From Chryseobacterium mulctrae (GTDB taxonomy: Bacteria; Bacteroidota; Bacteroidia; Flavobacteriales; Weeksellaceae), in assembly GCF_006175945.1 (NCBI RefSeq), contig NZ_VAJL01000001.1, positions 4,663,916 to 4,727,915 of the forward strand: 64,000 bases of DNA, written 5' to 3'. Positions 1 through 10,091 of this stretch are shown one piece after another. Every line of letters begins with the position of its first letter. The first letter of the stretch is position 1. A program made the position numbers and the translations under genes. The notes beneath the pieces are model-generated. The model ran no database searches. It was not told the DNA's origin and saw nothing but the letters and a program-made list of their open reading frames with translations.

Positions 1-92
1 ATAAATTCATCAAAAAATAGTTTTTTTTCTCTTTAAAGAAGTTTTCTTTTCAGCATTCCGAAAAAATCTTATTTTTAGGGAAATTAAATTAC

Positions 93-1271
93 ATGTCATA
101 TTATCCTCTTACAAGCATTCCTGATTATTATGGAATTGATGCTTTACTTACCGAAGAACACAAGCTTATCCGTCAGTCTATAAGAGATTGGGTTGAAAGT
201 TTTGTAATGCCGAATATTGATCAGGCAGCTCAAAATCACACTGATTTACCAAATTTAATGAGAGAATTGGGGAAAATCGGAGCTTTAGGACCTTACATTC
301 CTGAAGAATACGGTGGTTCTGGTCTTGATCAGATTTCTTATGGTTTGATTATGCAGGAATTGGAAAGAGGAGATTCAGCAGTGCGTTCTGCGGCATCTGT
401 ACAAAGTTCTTTGGTAATGTTCCCGATCAATGAATTCGGTTCTGAAGAACAAAAAAGAAAATACTTACCAAAGCTAGCTTCCGGTGAAATGATCGGATCT
501 TTCGGTCTTACTGAGCCTAATCACGGTTCAGACCCAAGTTCTATGGAAACTTATTTTAAAGATATGGGAGATCATTATCTTTTAAATGGTGCCAAAATGT
601 GGATCACCAATTCTCCGCTATGCGATATCGCAGTAATTTGGGCTAAAAATGAAGAAGGAAAAGTACAGGGATTGATCGTTGAAAGAGGAATGGAAGGTTT
701 TACCACTCCTGAAACTCATAATAAATGGAGCTTAAGAGCTTCTAAAACAGGCGAATTGGTATTTAACGACGTGAAAGTACCTAAAGAAAATTTACTTCCC
801 AATGTTACAGGATTAAAAGGACCTTTATCTTGTTTAAATTCTGCGAGATACGGAATTTCTTGGGGCGTAATCGGAGCTGCAATCGACTGTTACTGTACTG
901 CTGTTCAATATTCTAAAGAAAGAAAACAGTTTGGGAAACCAATTGGTTCTTACCAATTACAGCAGAAAAAATTAGCTGAATTTTTAACTGAAATTACGAA
1001 AGCTCAGTTGCTTTGCTTACAATTAGGAAATTTGAAAAACGATCACAAAGCGAGTCCGGCTCAGATTTCTATGGCAAAAAGAAATAATGTTAAAATGGCG
1101 ATTGATATTGCAAGAGAATCACGTCAAATTCTTGGTGGAATGGGAATCATGGGTGAATTCCCGATGATGCGTCACGCTGCCAATCTAGAATCGGTAATTA
1201 CTTACGAAGGAACACACGATGTTCATTTGCTGATTACAGGTCTTGACATTACAGGAATTAACGCTTTTTAG
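93..1271 (+). CDS. gcdH: Glutaryl-CoA dehydrogenase (acyl-CoA dehydrogenase family)
   Basis: FAD flavoprotein of the acyl-CoA dehydrogenase fold that should oxidise and decarboxylate glutaryl-CoA to crotonyl-CoA in lysine and tryptophan breakdown. The 392-aa length is normal for the family. Seen: the substrate loop AVRSAASVQSSLVM around R98, which matches the glutarate-binding arginine region of known GcdH proteins; the FAD motif FGLTEPNHGSD; and the C-terminal YEGTHD with the catalytic base at about E372. That loop separates it from short-chain acyl-CoA dehydrogenases. It stands alone, followed by a strong hairpin terminator. Confidence in the family is very high and in the substrate high. 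Confidence 0.9.
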   Translation: MSYYPLTSIPDYYGIDALLTEEHKLIRQSIRDWVESFVMPNIDQAAQNHTDLPNLMRELGKIGALGPYIPEEYGGSGLDQISYGLIMQELERGDSAVRSAASVQSSLVMFPINEFGSEEQKRKYLPKLASGEMIGSFGLTEPNHGSDPSSMETYFKDMGDHYLLNGAKMWITNSPLCDIAVIWAKNEEGKVQGLIVERGMEGFTTPETHNKWSLRASKTGELVFNDVKVPKENLLPNVTGLKGPLSCLNSARYGISWGVIGAAIDCYCTAVQYSKERKQFGKPIGSYQLQQKKLAEFLTEITKAQLLCLQLGNLKNDHKASPAQISMAKRNNVKMAIDIARESRQILGGMGIMGEFPMMRHAANLESVITYEGTHDVHLLITGLDITGINAF

Positions 1272-1290
1272 GCTAAAATAATATTTTCTT

Positions 1291-1327
1291 AAACCTCACA
1301 GATTTTTAAAGACCTGTGAGGTTTTTT
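1291..1327. terminator. Rho-independent terminator after gcdH
   Basis: Inverted repeat AAACCTCACAG / CTGTGAGGTTT with a short loop, followed by a T-run on the plus strand. It lies between convergent genes and may serve both. Confidence 0.8.
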
Positions 1328-1371
1328 GTACTTCTAAAATTAATTTTTCTGCTCTATTAGCCTCGGTCAAA

Positions 1372-4071
1372 TTAATAATTATAATTCTTCACATTTTCTA
1401 AGAAACTGATTTCAGGATTCAGAATTTCATGTATTAAATTTTGAATAGAAATCATAGCATCATCAAGACTTCCTTGAGCAAATTCCAACGACACAACTCC
1501 TTTTTTAGCATCGGCAAAACTCCAGATTCCGGTTTCTACAGGAAATCCCCAAAACTCCGGTAAACTTTGAATTACATATTGATATAAACAAAGCTGCATC
1601 GCCTGTTTTCTGTCGCTGTTTTGGAAATAGTCTGACTTGTTTAATTCATCAATCTTTACGGTAAGATTTTTGGTTTTTGCAGTTTTATAATCGATAATTC
1701 TGATTGTCCCGTTTAGCCTGTCAATTCTGTCAATGAAACCAAAGAAAGAAACCTTGTCAGATTTGTCTTCATTCAGATAAAAATCTACGCCTTCAAATCT
1801 TCTTTCAATATCAATTATTTCTAAAGAATTACCCGCTTTTATCAATTCTAAATCGTGGTTCAGAATATTCTCAATTACTTTTTTTGCAATAGCTTTGTGG
1901 ATGTAATTCATCCCTTTATTGTAAAATTCAGGCTGATGTTTTAGCTTTTCAATTGCAATATTTATAAATTCATCTATTCGTTTAATTGAATTCTGTAAAT
2001 CATTTAATTTTAAAACTTTACCTTTCAACACTTCATAAACTTCTTGAAGCGTGTAGTGAACTAAATTCCCATAATTTCTAATCGATAATTCTTCTTCAAT
2101 TTCATCGGCTTCAGAAGTATTTAAAATCTTTGAAAGATAAAAATCAATTGGATTATAGAGATAGCTTGTTAAGTGGGAAGCCGAAACTTTTTCTTTCCAT
2201 TTTAAAAGCTGTTGCTGAACAATATCCGTTTTAAAAACTTCGATGGGTTGACTTAAAATTGGCTCTGAAGAATTCTCAACAATAACATGCTCGATGTGAT
2301 GAGAACTTTCCATTTCGATCTGAGTAATAAATCGACTCTTTTCTCCCGTATTTACACCAGAACTTAAAGCATTGAAAAGCAAATGTACATTCTGCGCATC
2401 CTGAATTAAACGGTAAAAATGATAGGCATAAATACTGTCATTTTCAAGGAAAGTATGCAAGTCAAAATATCTTCTTATATCGAAAGGAATATAAGTGTTT
2501 TGCGAGTTTCCAAGCGGTAATTTACCTTCATTAACAGACAGAAGAATTACGTTTTCAAAATTTAATAGACGGGTTTCCAAAAGTCCCATTACCTGTAGTC
2601 CTTTCAATGGTTCACCCTGAAAATCTATGCTTTCTGAATTAATATGTTGGTTGATGAGAATCTCAAGTGTTTCTATATTAATTCTAAAACCATAAGGTGT
2701 AATCTGGTTTTTAATGATCCTGAATGCATTTTCAAAATGAGAAACGTTTTCATACTGAATATCATCCAGTTCAAGCCATTTAATCTTTTTACAAAATGCT
2801 ATAAGATCATCTAAAAACTGATAGACTGAATTCGATTTTTGAAGAAGATTGAAATACGAAAGACTCCCCAAAAGCTCAGTCAAAAGCTTCTGAGAAATAT
2901 ATACGATGTTTCTTTCTTCAATTTTAGATTTAAAATCATTAATAATCTTTTCATCATCATCAGATTTTGGAAGCTCTTCAAGAATTGGATAAACATCACG
3001 ATAATAATACGAAGATTTGCTCTTTTCAAGCTGTTTCTGGAGGTAAAAAAGTTGCTTTACAGCATTCGAAAAAGAAAGATTTTTCAGAGGAAAACCCATG
3101 GTTATATTAAGGTTTTCAACTTCATGCATCACATCCAGACTTGCAGGAAGAAGGTTTTCATCAAGTAAAACAACCGCAGTATTGGTGAAAGTTTTATTAT
3201 TAATATTTTTAAATAACTCAGGTAAAATCTTGGTTTGCGTTACATTACCTGAAACTTCGTAGACTTTGATGTTTTTAGGCTGGTTAAAATCGTCCTCAAT
3301 CCAGTTGAAAGTTCTGTTATCATCAAATTCTTTCCACATTTTATGATTTCTGAGGAACTTTCCGGCCTCTTGTCTTTCGTCATCAAAATAATATTTATCT
3401 CCCTGAAAAAAACACTGCGCTTTGTTCCATTGTAAAAGACCTCTCACCAGTTTTTCTTCAACCGGAGTGAATGCATTAAAGCCACAGAAAACAAAATTTT
3501 CGGTATTATTTTTTGCAAACTCTCCTATTTTTGCTTTGGCAGATTCGTGAATCATTCCCGGGGTTGCCCAGTTTTTTTCTCTTAATTTTTCCTTTAAAAC
3601 AGGAAGAAAAACATTCATATTCCTCCAAAAATTCAGGAATTTTTTTCGTGGAACTTCATCGTCGTCACCTAAATCCTGCGCCCATTCTTTAATACGTTCT
3701 TCATCAAACATATATTGCAAAACGGCTTCATCAGAATCTGAAAATTTTAAAATATCGTCCCAATCTTTCTGAAGCGTAGGAAACCATTTTAAAAATTCAG
3801 AAAAATCGTCGTTTGGAATAAGATTTAAACCTTTATAAACATCAAATGCAAAAAGCCACAGAGAAATCCCCTGAATCGTCTGTTGATCTACAATATTGAT
3901 GATCAATTCTTCAATCGTATAAAAATTGGGAAGAAATCCTGAGTAATTATTTTCTTCTAAAATCTGACGTATAAAAACAATGGGTCTTTTACCGGGAAGA
4001 ACAATGTTAAATTGCGATAAATCAGTATTTTGAATTAATAATTCATCGATAATTTTGTTTAGAAATTTCAA
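1372..4071 (-). CDS. PD-(D/E)XK nuclease family protein (AddB-like)
   Basis: 899-aa protein with a C-terminal nuclease of the RecB/AddB type: GFIDRIDRL followed by IIDYKTAK supplies the acidic and lysine residues, and a QAMQLCLYQY helix follows, as in PD-(D/E)XK repair nucleases. The long N-terminal part resembles inactivated helicase segments of AddB-like proteins in Bacteroidota. Such proteins usually partner a UvrD-type helicase in double-strand break processing; that partner is not in this window. It is the last gene of a minus-strand operon and its ATG overlaps the stop of the DUF922 gene by 4 nt. The family assignment is firm; the exact role is inferred. Confidence 0.8.
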   Translation of the reverse strand: MKFLNKIIDELLIQNTDLSQFNIVLPGKRPIVFIRQILEENNYSGFLPNFYTIEELIINIVDQQTIQGISLWLFAFDVYKGLNLIPNDDFSEFLKWFPTLQKDWDDILKFSDSDEAVLQYMFDEERIKEWAQDLGDDDEVPRKKFLNFWRNMNVFLPVLKEKLREKNWATPGMIHESAKAKIGEFAKNNTENFVFCGFNAFTPVEEKLVRGLLQWNKAQCFFQGDKYYFDDERQEAGKFLRNHKMWKEFDDNRTFNWIEDDFNQPKNIKVYEVSGNVTQTKILPELFKNINNKTFTNTAVVLLDENLLPASLDVMHEVENLNITMGFPLKNLSFSNAVKQLFYLQKQLEKSKSSYYYRDVYPILEELPKSDDDEKIINDFKSKIEERNIVYISQKLLTELLGSLSYFNLLQKSNSVYQFLDDLIAFCKKIKWLELDDIQYENVSHFENAFRIIKNQITPYGFRINIETLEILINQHINSESIDFQGEPLKGLQVMGLLETRLLNFENVILLSVNEGKLPLGNSQNTYIPFDIRRYFDLHTFLENDSIYAYHFYRLIQDAQNVHLLFNALSSGVNTGEKSRFITQIEMESSHHIEHVIVENSSEPILSQPIEVFKTDIVQQQLLKWKEKVSASHLTSYLYNPIDFYLSKILNTSEADEIEEELSIRNYGNLVHYTLQEVYEVLKGKVLKLNDLQNSIKRIDEFINIAIEKLKHQPEFYNKGMNYIHKAIAKKVIENILNHDLELIKAGNSLEIIDIERRFEGVDFYLNEDKSDKVSFFGFIDRIDRLNGTIRIIDYKTAKTKNLTVKIDELNKSDYFQNSDRKQAMQLCLYQYVIQSLPEFWGFPVETGIWSFADAKKGVVSLEFAQGSLDDAMISIQNLIHEILNPEISFLENVKNYNY

Positions 4072-4604
4072 ATTTTCTGATAGTTTTTTAGTTTTTCGAG
4101 TTCTTCGCTAATTAAAATATTATATTCTGCCTGCTTTTCTTTATTCATTCCATGTTCGGTTACACGGTCGTAGTCAGCCTGAAAGCTTTTGTAATCGGAA
4201 GAGATTTTAGCGTAAATTGTTTTGAAAAACTTATTGTAATCTGCAGTAGTTTTTATTTTTTCTGAAACTTCCTTTCTAAGTTTTCTTGCGTGAATTTCAG
4301 CAATATCAAAGTGTTTCTGCTCATGAACCAATACATAATCGTTGATTCTTTTAACGTCTTTCCATGATTTGTTTTCATTAAAAACCGTTTGAATAGTGAT
4401 TTTTACAGGAACTTTAGGATCGCTCGATGTAGTTGCTGAAAATTCCCAACCGCAATGAGTATAAGCTACAACCGTTGCCCCGCCCAAATTGTTAGTTTTG
4501 CTTTTAAAATTATCCCAAACCAATTTCTGATTTTCGCTCCAGACAATATTCTGAGCTGAGACAATGTTGAAAATCAATAAAAAAACGATTAAAAAAAACT
4601 TCAT
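4068..4604 (-). CDS. DUF922 predicted secreted zinc-dependent protease
   Basis: 178-aa exported protein. An N-terminal hydrophobic signal peptide ends near VSAQ, followed by a compact domain with the HEQKHFD metal-binding motif typical of DUF922 putative metallopeptidases. It is translationally coupled on both sides: it starts at the last base of the lipoprotein gene and its end overlaps the nuclease start. The link between an exported protease-like protein and a cytoplasmic nuclease is probably only co-transcription. The substrate is unknown. Confidence 0.7.
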   Translation of the reverse strand: MKFFLIVFLLIFNIVSAQNIVWSENQKLVWDNFKSKTNNLGGATVVAYTHCGWEFSATTSSDPKVPVKITIQTVFNENKSWKDVKRINDYVLVHEQKHFDIAEIHARKLRKEVSEKIKTTADYNKFFKTIYAKISSDYKSFQADYDRVTEHGMNKEKQAEYNILISEELEKLKNYQKI

Positions 4605-5011
4605 TATTCCACTACAATTGTTTTTGTAATCCAGTTGTTATTACCATTCCAAAATCTGAATGTGTAATTTCCTTTTTTTCTTGGACTAAAATTAATCTGA
4701 TTTGCTGATTTATGATTTACCTGAGAGCACATTCCATTAGTAAGGTATTGATAAGCGGTAACATCTCTGTCAAATTCTCCAGTATGAACATAATCGTATC
4801 CATAAAATCCTCTACACGTTGATGCATATGTCGAATAGGTTCTGATGCTTTGAACTGAGAAAACGCTCATCGTATCACTAACAATTTTTACACTGTCAAT
4901 CTTTACTTTATCTACAGATTCTATCGTTTGATAATCATCATCATCTTTACATGAAGTAAAAAAAACACCTAAAACTGCCGCAGCGAAACTTATTTTTAAT
5001 AGAGATTTCAT
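4604..5011 (-). CDS. Small lipoprotein of unknown function
   Basis: 135-aa protein with a lipoprotein signal: a hydrophobic N-terminus and the lipobox FFTSC, followed by KDDDD, the acidic stretch after the lipidated cysteine that is common in exported Bacteroidota lipoproteins. The mature part contains several more cysteines and aromatic residues and may be a small beta-rich domain. I do not recognise the family. It heads the operon with DUF922 and the PD-(D/E)XK nuclease. Confidence 0.6.
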   Translation of the reverse strand: MKSLLKISFAAAVLGVFFTSCKDDDDYQTIESVDKVKIDSVKIVSDTMSVFSVQSIRTYSTYASTCRGFYGYDYVHTGEFDRDVTAYQYLTNGMCSQVNHKSANQINFSPRKKGNYTFRFWNGNNNWITKTIVVE

Positions 5012-5074
5012 GATGTTGGATTTTGATCGTTTGGAAAGATAAATTTAGTGAAAATAAATACGAATTAACATATT

Positions 5075-5710
5075 TTAAGAATTAAAATTACCTTTTGAAA
5101 GATAAACAACCTTTTTAGTTTCAAAAAACTCTTCGTCGAAGTAATTTTTAAGACTGAAAAGCTCACATTTTAGACCGGCAAGTTCTTCAGCAAGATCTCC
5201 ACCTTTTAGATATAAAACTCCGTTATGCTTTGCGTTTAATTGCTCTTTTTCAAATTTACCTTTCAGCCATCTTAAAAATTCAGGCATTTGAGTAACGGCA
5301 CGACTTACCACGAAATGGAATTTTTCTTTTACTTTTTCTGCTCTTCCGTGAATCGCGGTAAGATTTGACAAACCTACCCCTTCTGCAACCGCATTCACCA
5401 CCGTAATTTTTTTACCGATTGAATCAATTAAAGTAAACTGAGTTTCAGGAAACAAAATTGCCAAAGGAATTCCTGGAAAACCACCACCTGTTCCAACGTC
5501 TAAAACTTTTGTTCCGGGAGCGAATTCCATAATTTTTGCAATACCTAAAGAATGCAGAATATGCTTCTCATAAAGAGATTCCATGTCTTTTCTGGAAATG
5601 ACGTTTATTTTTTCATTCCATTCTCCATACAGGCTTTCAAGCTTTGTAAACTGCTCGATTTGTTTTTCTGTAAGATCCGGAAAGTATTTTTGAATGATTG
5701 CTATCGACAT
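5075..5710 (-). CDS. rsmG: 16S rRNA (guanine-527-N7)-methyltransferase
   Basis: 211-aa SAM-dependent methyltransferase that modifies G527 of 16S rRNA. Motif I appears as VLDVGTGGGFPGIPLA, and the N-terminal YGEWNEKINVISRKD segment is characteristic of RsmG. The start is placed at ATG 5710 (MSIAIIQKYF), the normal family N-terminus; an upstream in-frame ATG at 5731 would add seven residues. It is divergent from the aminotransferase gene. Loss of RsmG gives low-level streptomycin resistance in other bacteria. Confidence 0.93.
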   Translation of the reverse strand: MSIAIIQKYFPDLTEKQIEQFTKLESLYGEWNEKINVISRKDMESLYEKHILHSLGIAKIMEFAPGTKVLDVGTGGGFPGIPLAILFPETQFTLIDSIGKKITVVNAVAEGVGLSNLTAIHGRAEKVKEKFHFVVSRAVTQMPEFLRWLKGKFEKEQLNAKHNGVLYLKGGDLAEELAGLKCELFSLKNYFDEEFFETKKVVYLSKGNFNS

Positions 5711-5773
5711 AAAAGTAATTCTAAAGGGCAAAAATAAGTTTTATTAACAGTTTATTCAAATTAAGTTTTTATA

Positions 5774-5781
5774 TATATTTG
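5774..5781 (+). promoter_or_regulatory. Probable -7 promoter box before the aminotransferase
   Basis: TATATTTG fits the Bacteroidota TAnnTTTG box. It overlaps an in-frame TTG codon at 5779, so transcription should start downstream of that codon; this supports the ATG at 5803 as the true start. No clear -33 element was seen. Confidence 0.5.
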
Positions 5782-5802
5782 TTAAAAAGACAAAAAGAAT
5801 AC

Positions 5803-6996
5803 ATGAATAAACTTTCAGACAGAGTAAACAGGTTAGGTTACTCGCAGACATTCGTCATGTCAAACAAAGCTAGAGAGATGAAAGCCAGCGGAATAGATGT
5901 AATTTCTTTAACATTAGGCGAACCGGATTTCGACGTTCCCGATAATATCAAAGAAGCTGCTTTTACAGCAATCAATGAAAATTACAGCCACTACTCTCCT
6001 GTTCCGGGATTTTTAGAACTTCGTCAGGCGATTTCTGAAAAATTAAAAAGAGACAATCAACTCGATTATAAACCGACACAAATCTGTGTTTCAAACGGAG
6101 CTAAACAAGCTATTATTAATGTTTTAGCAGCTATTATCAATGATGGAGATGAAGTAATCCTTCCTACCCCTTTTTGGGTAAGCTATGATGAAATGGTAAA
6201 AATGATGGGCGGAAATTCTGTAATGCTTCCAACTTCTTACGTTACTGATTTTAAAATCACTGCAGAACAGCTTGAAGAAGCAATTAACGAAAAAACAAAA
6301 GCTATTCTTTTCAGCTCGCCTTGCAATCCTTCAGGTGGATATTATACGTATGATGAGTTGAAATCTTTAGCGAAAGTGATTGCTAAATATCCTCATGTTA
6401 CGGTAATTTCCGACGAAATTTACGAATACATCAATTACGAGACTAAAACGACATCTATCGCTCAGTTTCCTGAAGTGTATGAGCAAACCGCAGTGATCAA
6501 CGGAATGTCTAAAGCTTTTGCAATGACAGGTTGGAGAATCGGTTATTCTGCTTGTCCGGAATGGTTGGCAAAAGCTTGTGAAAAAATTCAGGGACAAATG
6601 ACGAGCGGAGCGAATACTGTTGCTCAGAGAGCTTCAATTGTTGCTTTAAAGACCGATCCTTCAGAATATAAATACATGATTGATGCATTTAAGCAAAGAA
6701 GAAATCTGGTATTTGATTTAATGAAAGAAATTCCCGGATTTAAATTGCTTTTACCAAAGGCTGCTTTTTATTTCTTCCCAGATATTTCTCATTACATCGG
6801 AAAAACGCTAGACGGAACTGAAATAAAAGATGCAGATGATTTTGCAATGTTTATTTTAGAAAATGCTCATGTAGGTTGTGTTGGCGGAGTTTCATTTGGA
6901 AGTCCGGAATGTATCAGATTTTCTTATGCAGCTTCTGAAGAAGATTTAAGAGAAGCGATGAGAAGAATAAAAGTATTATTAGAAAAATTTAATTAA
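5803..6996 (+). CDS. Pyridoxal phosphate-dependent class I aminotransferase
   Basis: About 397-aa fold-type I aminotransferase related to aspartate aminotransferases. Seen: SSPCNPSGG (cofactor asparagine), VISDEIYEYI (pyridine-binding Asp), NGMSKAFAMTGWRIGY (Schiff-base lysine) and the C-terminal IRFSYA substrate-carboxylate arginine. It probably interconverts aspartate or aromatic amino acids with 2-oxo acids; the exact substrate cannot be read from the sequence. The ATG at 5803 is preferred over an upstream TTG that lies inside the promoter box. The next gene follows after 8 nt, suggesting co-transcription. Confidence 0.88.
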   Translation: MNKLSDRVNRLGYSQTFVMSNKAREMKASGIDVISLTLGEPDFDVPDNIKEAAFTAINENYSHYSPVPGFLELRQAISEKLKRDNQLDYKPTQICVSNGAKQAIINVLAAIINDGDEVILPTPFWVSYDEMVKMMGGNSVMLPTSYVTDFKITAEQLEEAINEKTKAILFSSPCNPSGGYYTYDELKSLAKVIAKYPHVTVISDEIYEYINYETKTTSIAQFPEVYEQTAVINGMSKAFAMTGWRIGYSACPEWLAKACEKIQGQMTSGANTVAQRASIVALKTDPSEYKYMIDAFKQRRNLVFDLMKEIPGFKLLLPKAAFYFFPDISHYIGKTLDGTEIKDADDFAMFILENAHVGCVGGVSFGSPECIRFSYAASEEDLREAMRRIKVLLEKFN

Positions 6997-7004
6997 AAAC
7001 AACC

Positions 7005-9944
7005 ATGAATTTATTTAAAAAATTAACGATTGTAACCAGTATTGCTGCGGCAAGTTTTTGTGGTTATGCTCAAGCTCAGGATTTTCAATGGAAAGAAGCC
7101 AAATCAAATGGATACACGTATAAATATGTAACCAACGATCCTACTTCTGCAAGATATTACAAACTTAAAAACGGACTTACCGTAATTTTAAGTGCAACCA
7201 ATAAAGAACCGAGGATTCAGACTTATATTGCTACAAAAGCAGGTAGTAAAACCGATCCGGCAAGTCATACCGGTCTTGCGCATTATCTGGAACACATGCT
7301 CTTTAAAGGAACTGATAAGTTTGGATCGAAAGACTGGGCAAAAGAAAAACCTCTTTTAGATAAAGTTGATGCTCTTTACGAAAAGTACAACCAGACAAAA
7401 GATGAAGCCAAAAGAAAAGAAATTTATAAAGAAATAGATAAAGTTTCGGGAGAAGCTGCAAACTATGCCATTGCCAATGAATACGACAAAATGATGGCAG
7501 GAATGGGAGCAGATGGAACGAATGCATTTACATCTTTCGAACAGACCGTTTATGTAGAAGATATTCCTGCGAATGCAGTTGATAAATTTTTGGCAGTGCA
7601 GTCAGAACGTTTCAGGGCACCTGTTTTAAGGCTTTTCCATACAGAACTTGAGGCAGTTTACGAGGAGAAAAACAGAAGTTTAGATGACGATACCGACAAA
7701 GTTTATGATAAAATGTTTGAGACCTTGTTCCCGAATAACAACTATGGTAAGCAAACGACCATCGGAACGATCGAACATTTGAAAAACCCTTCTTTAAAAG
7801 CAATTAGAGAATATTACAACAATTATTACGTTCCCAATAATATGGGAGTGATCATGTCGGGAGATTTTAATCCGGATGAGATGATTGCTAAAATTGATAA
7901 GGCTTTTTCTTACATGAAGTCTAAAGCTATTCCAAGCTACGTTGTCGGACAAGAAAAGCCAATTGCATCACCCATTTTAAAAGAAGTTGTAGGTCCTAAT
8001 CCTGAAAGTGTAATGATGGGATTCAGATTTCCCGGAGCGACGACCAAAGACGCTAGACTTTTAACTTTAGTAGGAAATATGCTGACCAATGGACAAGCCG
8101 GATTAATTGACCTGGATCTTGTAAAAAAACAAAAACTTTTGGCAGCTTATGCTTTTCCGTATGTTTTAAAAGATTATTCGGTATTGCTTTTACAAGGCAG
8201 ACCAACTGAAGGTCAATCGTTGGACGAAGTGAAGAATCTTCTTCTTCAGGAAATTGAAAAACTTAGAAAAGGTGAATTTTCGGATGATCTAATTCAGTCT
8301 ATCGTTAATAATGAGAAGAAAAACATCATTCAGAAAGATGAAAAATATTCTTCCAGAGCAAGTATTTTGATGGATGAATTTACTTCTGATATCGATCACA
8401 AAGCTTCATTAGAATATTTAGAAGAAATCTCTAAGCTGACGAAAAAAGAGATTATGGATTTTGCGTCTAAATATCTTCAGAATAACAATTATGTTGCGAT
8501 CTATAAGAAAAAAGGCGAAGATAAAAGCATTGTAAAAGTAGATAAGCCAACCATCACACCGGTTTCGGTAAACAGAGAAGATCAGTCTCCGTTCTTGAAG
8601 AAAGTCGATGAGATGCCGGAAAATAACATTTTTCCGGTTTGGTTAAATTTCGAAAAAGACATTGAGAAGAGCAAAGTAAAAAGTGTAGATGTTCTTTCTG
8701 TAACAAACACAGATAATGATCTTTTCAGACTATACTATTACTTCGATTCAGGAAAATGGAACAACAAAATGCTTCCTTTGGCTGCAGAATATTTACAGTA
8801 TTTAGGAACAAAGAATAAGTCTTCTGAAGCGATAAGTAAAGAGTTTTACAAACTGGCTTCAAGTTTTAACATAAGCGCCGGAAACGAAGAAACTTATGTA
8901 ACACTGGAAGGTTTAAATGAAAATTTTGACAAAACTGCAGATTTATTTGAAGATTTAATTAAAAATTGTGTAGCAGACCAAAAAGCTTTAGATTCTTATA
9001 AAACAAGATTGAAAAAAGCGAGAGCCAATGCAAAACAGAATAAGGGAATAATTATGAGCGGGCTAAGAAGTTATGCTCAGTATGGTTCTCAAAACCCTTT
9101 CAATAATGTTCTAACTGATGCGGAATTAGATGCTTTAAAAGCGGAAGATTTGGTGAATATTCTTCATGATTTATTTAATTTTAAACATAAAATCCTTCAC
9201 TACGGGCCAAAATCGGCACACGGAGTTTCATCTTCTTTAACTTTGATCCACAAAGTTCCGGCAACATTGAAAGAAATGCCGAAATCTAAAACTTTTACCC
9301 AGGTTTCGACTGATAAAAATAAAGTTTTGTTTGCCAATTATGATATGGTACAAGCTGAAGTTTTCTGGGTAAGGAATGCGGATAATTACAATCCAAACCT
9401 TAGTCCTACAATAAGCTTGTTTAATAATTATTTTGGAGGCGAAATGGGTTCTATCGTTTTCCAGACAATAAGAGAATCTAAAGCTTTGGCATATTCTACT
9501 TATGCATATTTTGGTCAGCCAAACAAAAAAGATGATAAAAATATGATTATGGCTTATGTAGGAACTCAGGCAGATAAACTGAATGAATCTACAACAGCAA
9601 TGAACGAGCTTTTAACAACTCTTCCAAAATCTGAGCAGTTATTTGAAACTGCAAAAAGCGGATTAAGAAAAACAATTGCTGCAGAAAGAATTACCCAGGA
9701 CGGAATTATTTTCTCTTATTTATCAGCTCAAAAATTAGGTCTTGATTATGACAGAAGGAAGAATGTTTATGAACAGTCTCCGAAACTAAGTTTGGCGGAC
9801 ATCAATACTTTCCATGATTCTGAAATGAAAGGGAAAAATTACACTTACTGTCTTGTCGCTGCACAAGATAAAGTGAAAGATGAAGATTTGCTGAAATTAG
9901 GCGAACTTAAAAAGTTAAGTCTTACAGAAATATTCGGTTATTAA
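7005..9944 (+). CDS. M16 family zinc metallopeptidase (pitrilysin/insulinase type)
   Basis: 979-aa exported protease. A signal peptide ends near AQAQ. The inverted zinc motif HxxEH appears as HYLEHMLFKG (about residues 86-95), with the downstream metal Glu in the ELEAVYEEKN segment. The N-terminal catalytic half is followed by a degenerate C-terminal half, as in full-length single-chain M16 enzymes that close around unfolded peptides. It probably degrades peptides in the periplasm. It follows the aminotransferase by 8 nt and ends in a terminator. Confidence 0.87.
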   Translation: MNLFKKLTIVTSIAAASFCGYAQAQDFQWKEAKSNGYTYKYVTNDPTSARYYKLKNGLTVILSATNKEPRIQTYIATKAGSKTDPASHTGLAHYLEHMLFKGTDKFGSKDWAKEKPLLDKVDALYEKYNQTKDEAKRKEIYKEIDKVSGEAANYAIANEYDKMMAGMGADGTNAFTSFEQTVYVEDIPANAVDKFLAVQSERFRAPVLRLFHTELEAVYEEKNRSLDDDTDKVYDKMFETLFPNNNYGKQTTIGTIEHLKNPSLKAIREYYNNYYVPNNMGVIMSGDFNPDEMIAKIDKAFSYMKSKAIPSYVVGQEKPIASPILKEVVGPNPESVMMGFRFPGATTKDARLLTLVGNMLTNGQAGLIDLDLVKKQKLLAAYAFPYVLKDYSVLLLQGRPTEGQSLDEVKNLLLQEIEKLRKGEFSDDLIQSIVNNEKKNIIQKDEKYSSRASILMDEFTSDIDHKASLEYLEEISKLTKKEIMDFASKYLQNNNYVAIYKKKGEDKSIVKVDKPTITPVSVNREDQSPFLKKVDEMPENNIFPVWLNFEKDIEKSKVKSVDVLSVTNTDNDLFRLYYYFDSGKWNNKMLPLAAEYLQYLGTKNKSSEAISKEFYKLASSFNISAGNEETYVTLEGLNENFDKTADLFEDLIKNCVADQKALDSYKTRLKKARANAKQNKGIIMSGLRSYAQYGSQNPFNNVLTDAELDALKAEDLVNILHDLFNFKHKILHYGPKSAHGVSSSLTLIHKVPATLKEMPKSKTFTQVSTDKNKVLFANYDMVQAEVFWVRNADNYNPNLSPTISLFNNYFGGEMGSIVFQTIRESKALAYSTYAYFGQPNKKDDKNMIMAYVGTQADKLNESTTAMNELLTTLPKSEQLFETAKSGLRKTIAAERITQDGIIFSYLSAQKLGLDYDRRKNVYEQSPKLSLADINTFHDSEMKGKNYTYCLVAAQDKVKDEDLLKLGELKKLSLTEIFGY

Positions 9945-9950
9945 AACTAG

Positions 9951-9978
9951 AAAGAGCTTCGAAAGAGGCTCTTTTTTT
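9951..9978 (+). terminator. Terminator after M16 protease gene
   Basis: AAAGAGC / GCTCTTT stem followed by seven Ts, immediately after the stop codon. Confidence 0.7.
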
Positions 9979-10047
9979 ATTCAATCTAAAAAACACTATT
10001 ATAGATTTTATTTATCAATAAGTATTTTTTCAATAGATAAAACTGTG

Positions 10048-10055
10048 TATATTTG
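10048..10055 (+). promoter_or_regulatory. Probable -7 promoter box of the peroxiredoxin gene
   Basis: TATATTTG (TAnnTTTG type) 37 nt before the ATG. The -33 region is only a T-rich stretch (10024-10029), not a clear TTTG. Confidence 0.5.
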
Positions 10056-10091
10056 CACTGTAAAATTAATCAAATAAAAAATTAGAAAATT

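Noticed and set aside
2839..3168. Plus-strand frame inside the PD-(D/E)XK nuclease gene, and similar antisense frames in other genes
   Set aside because: These are low-complexity shadows of well-supported genes, with no domain features or start context of their own.
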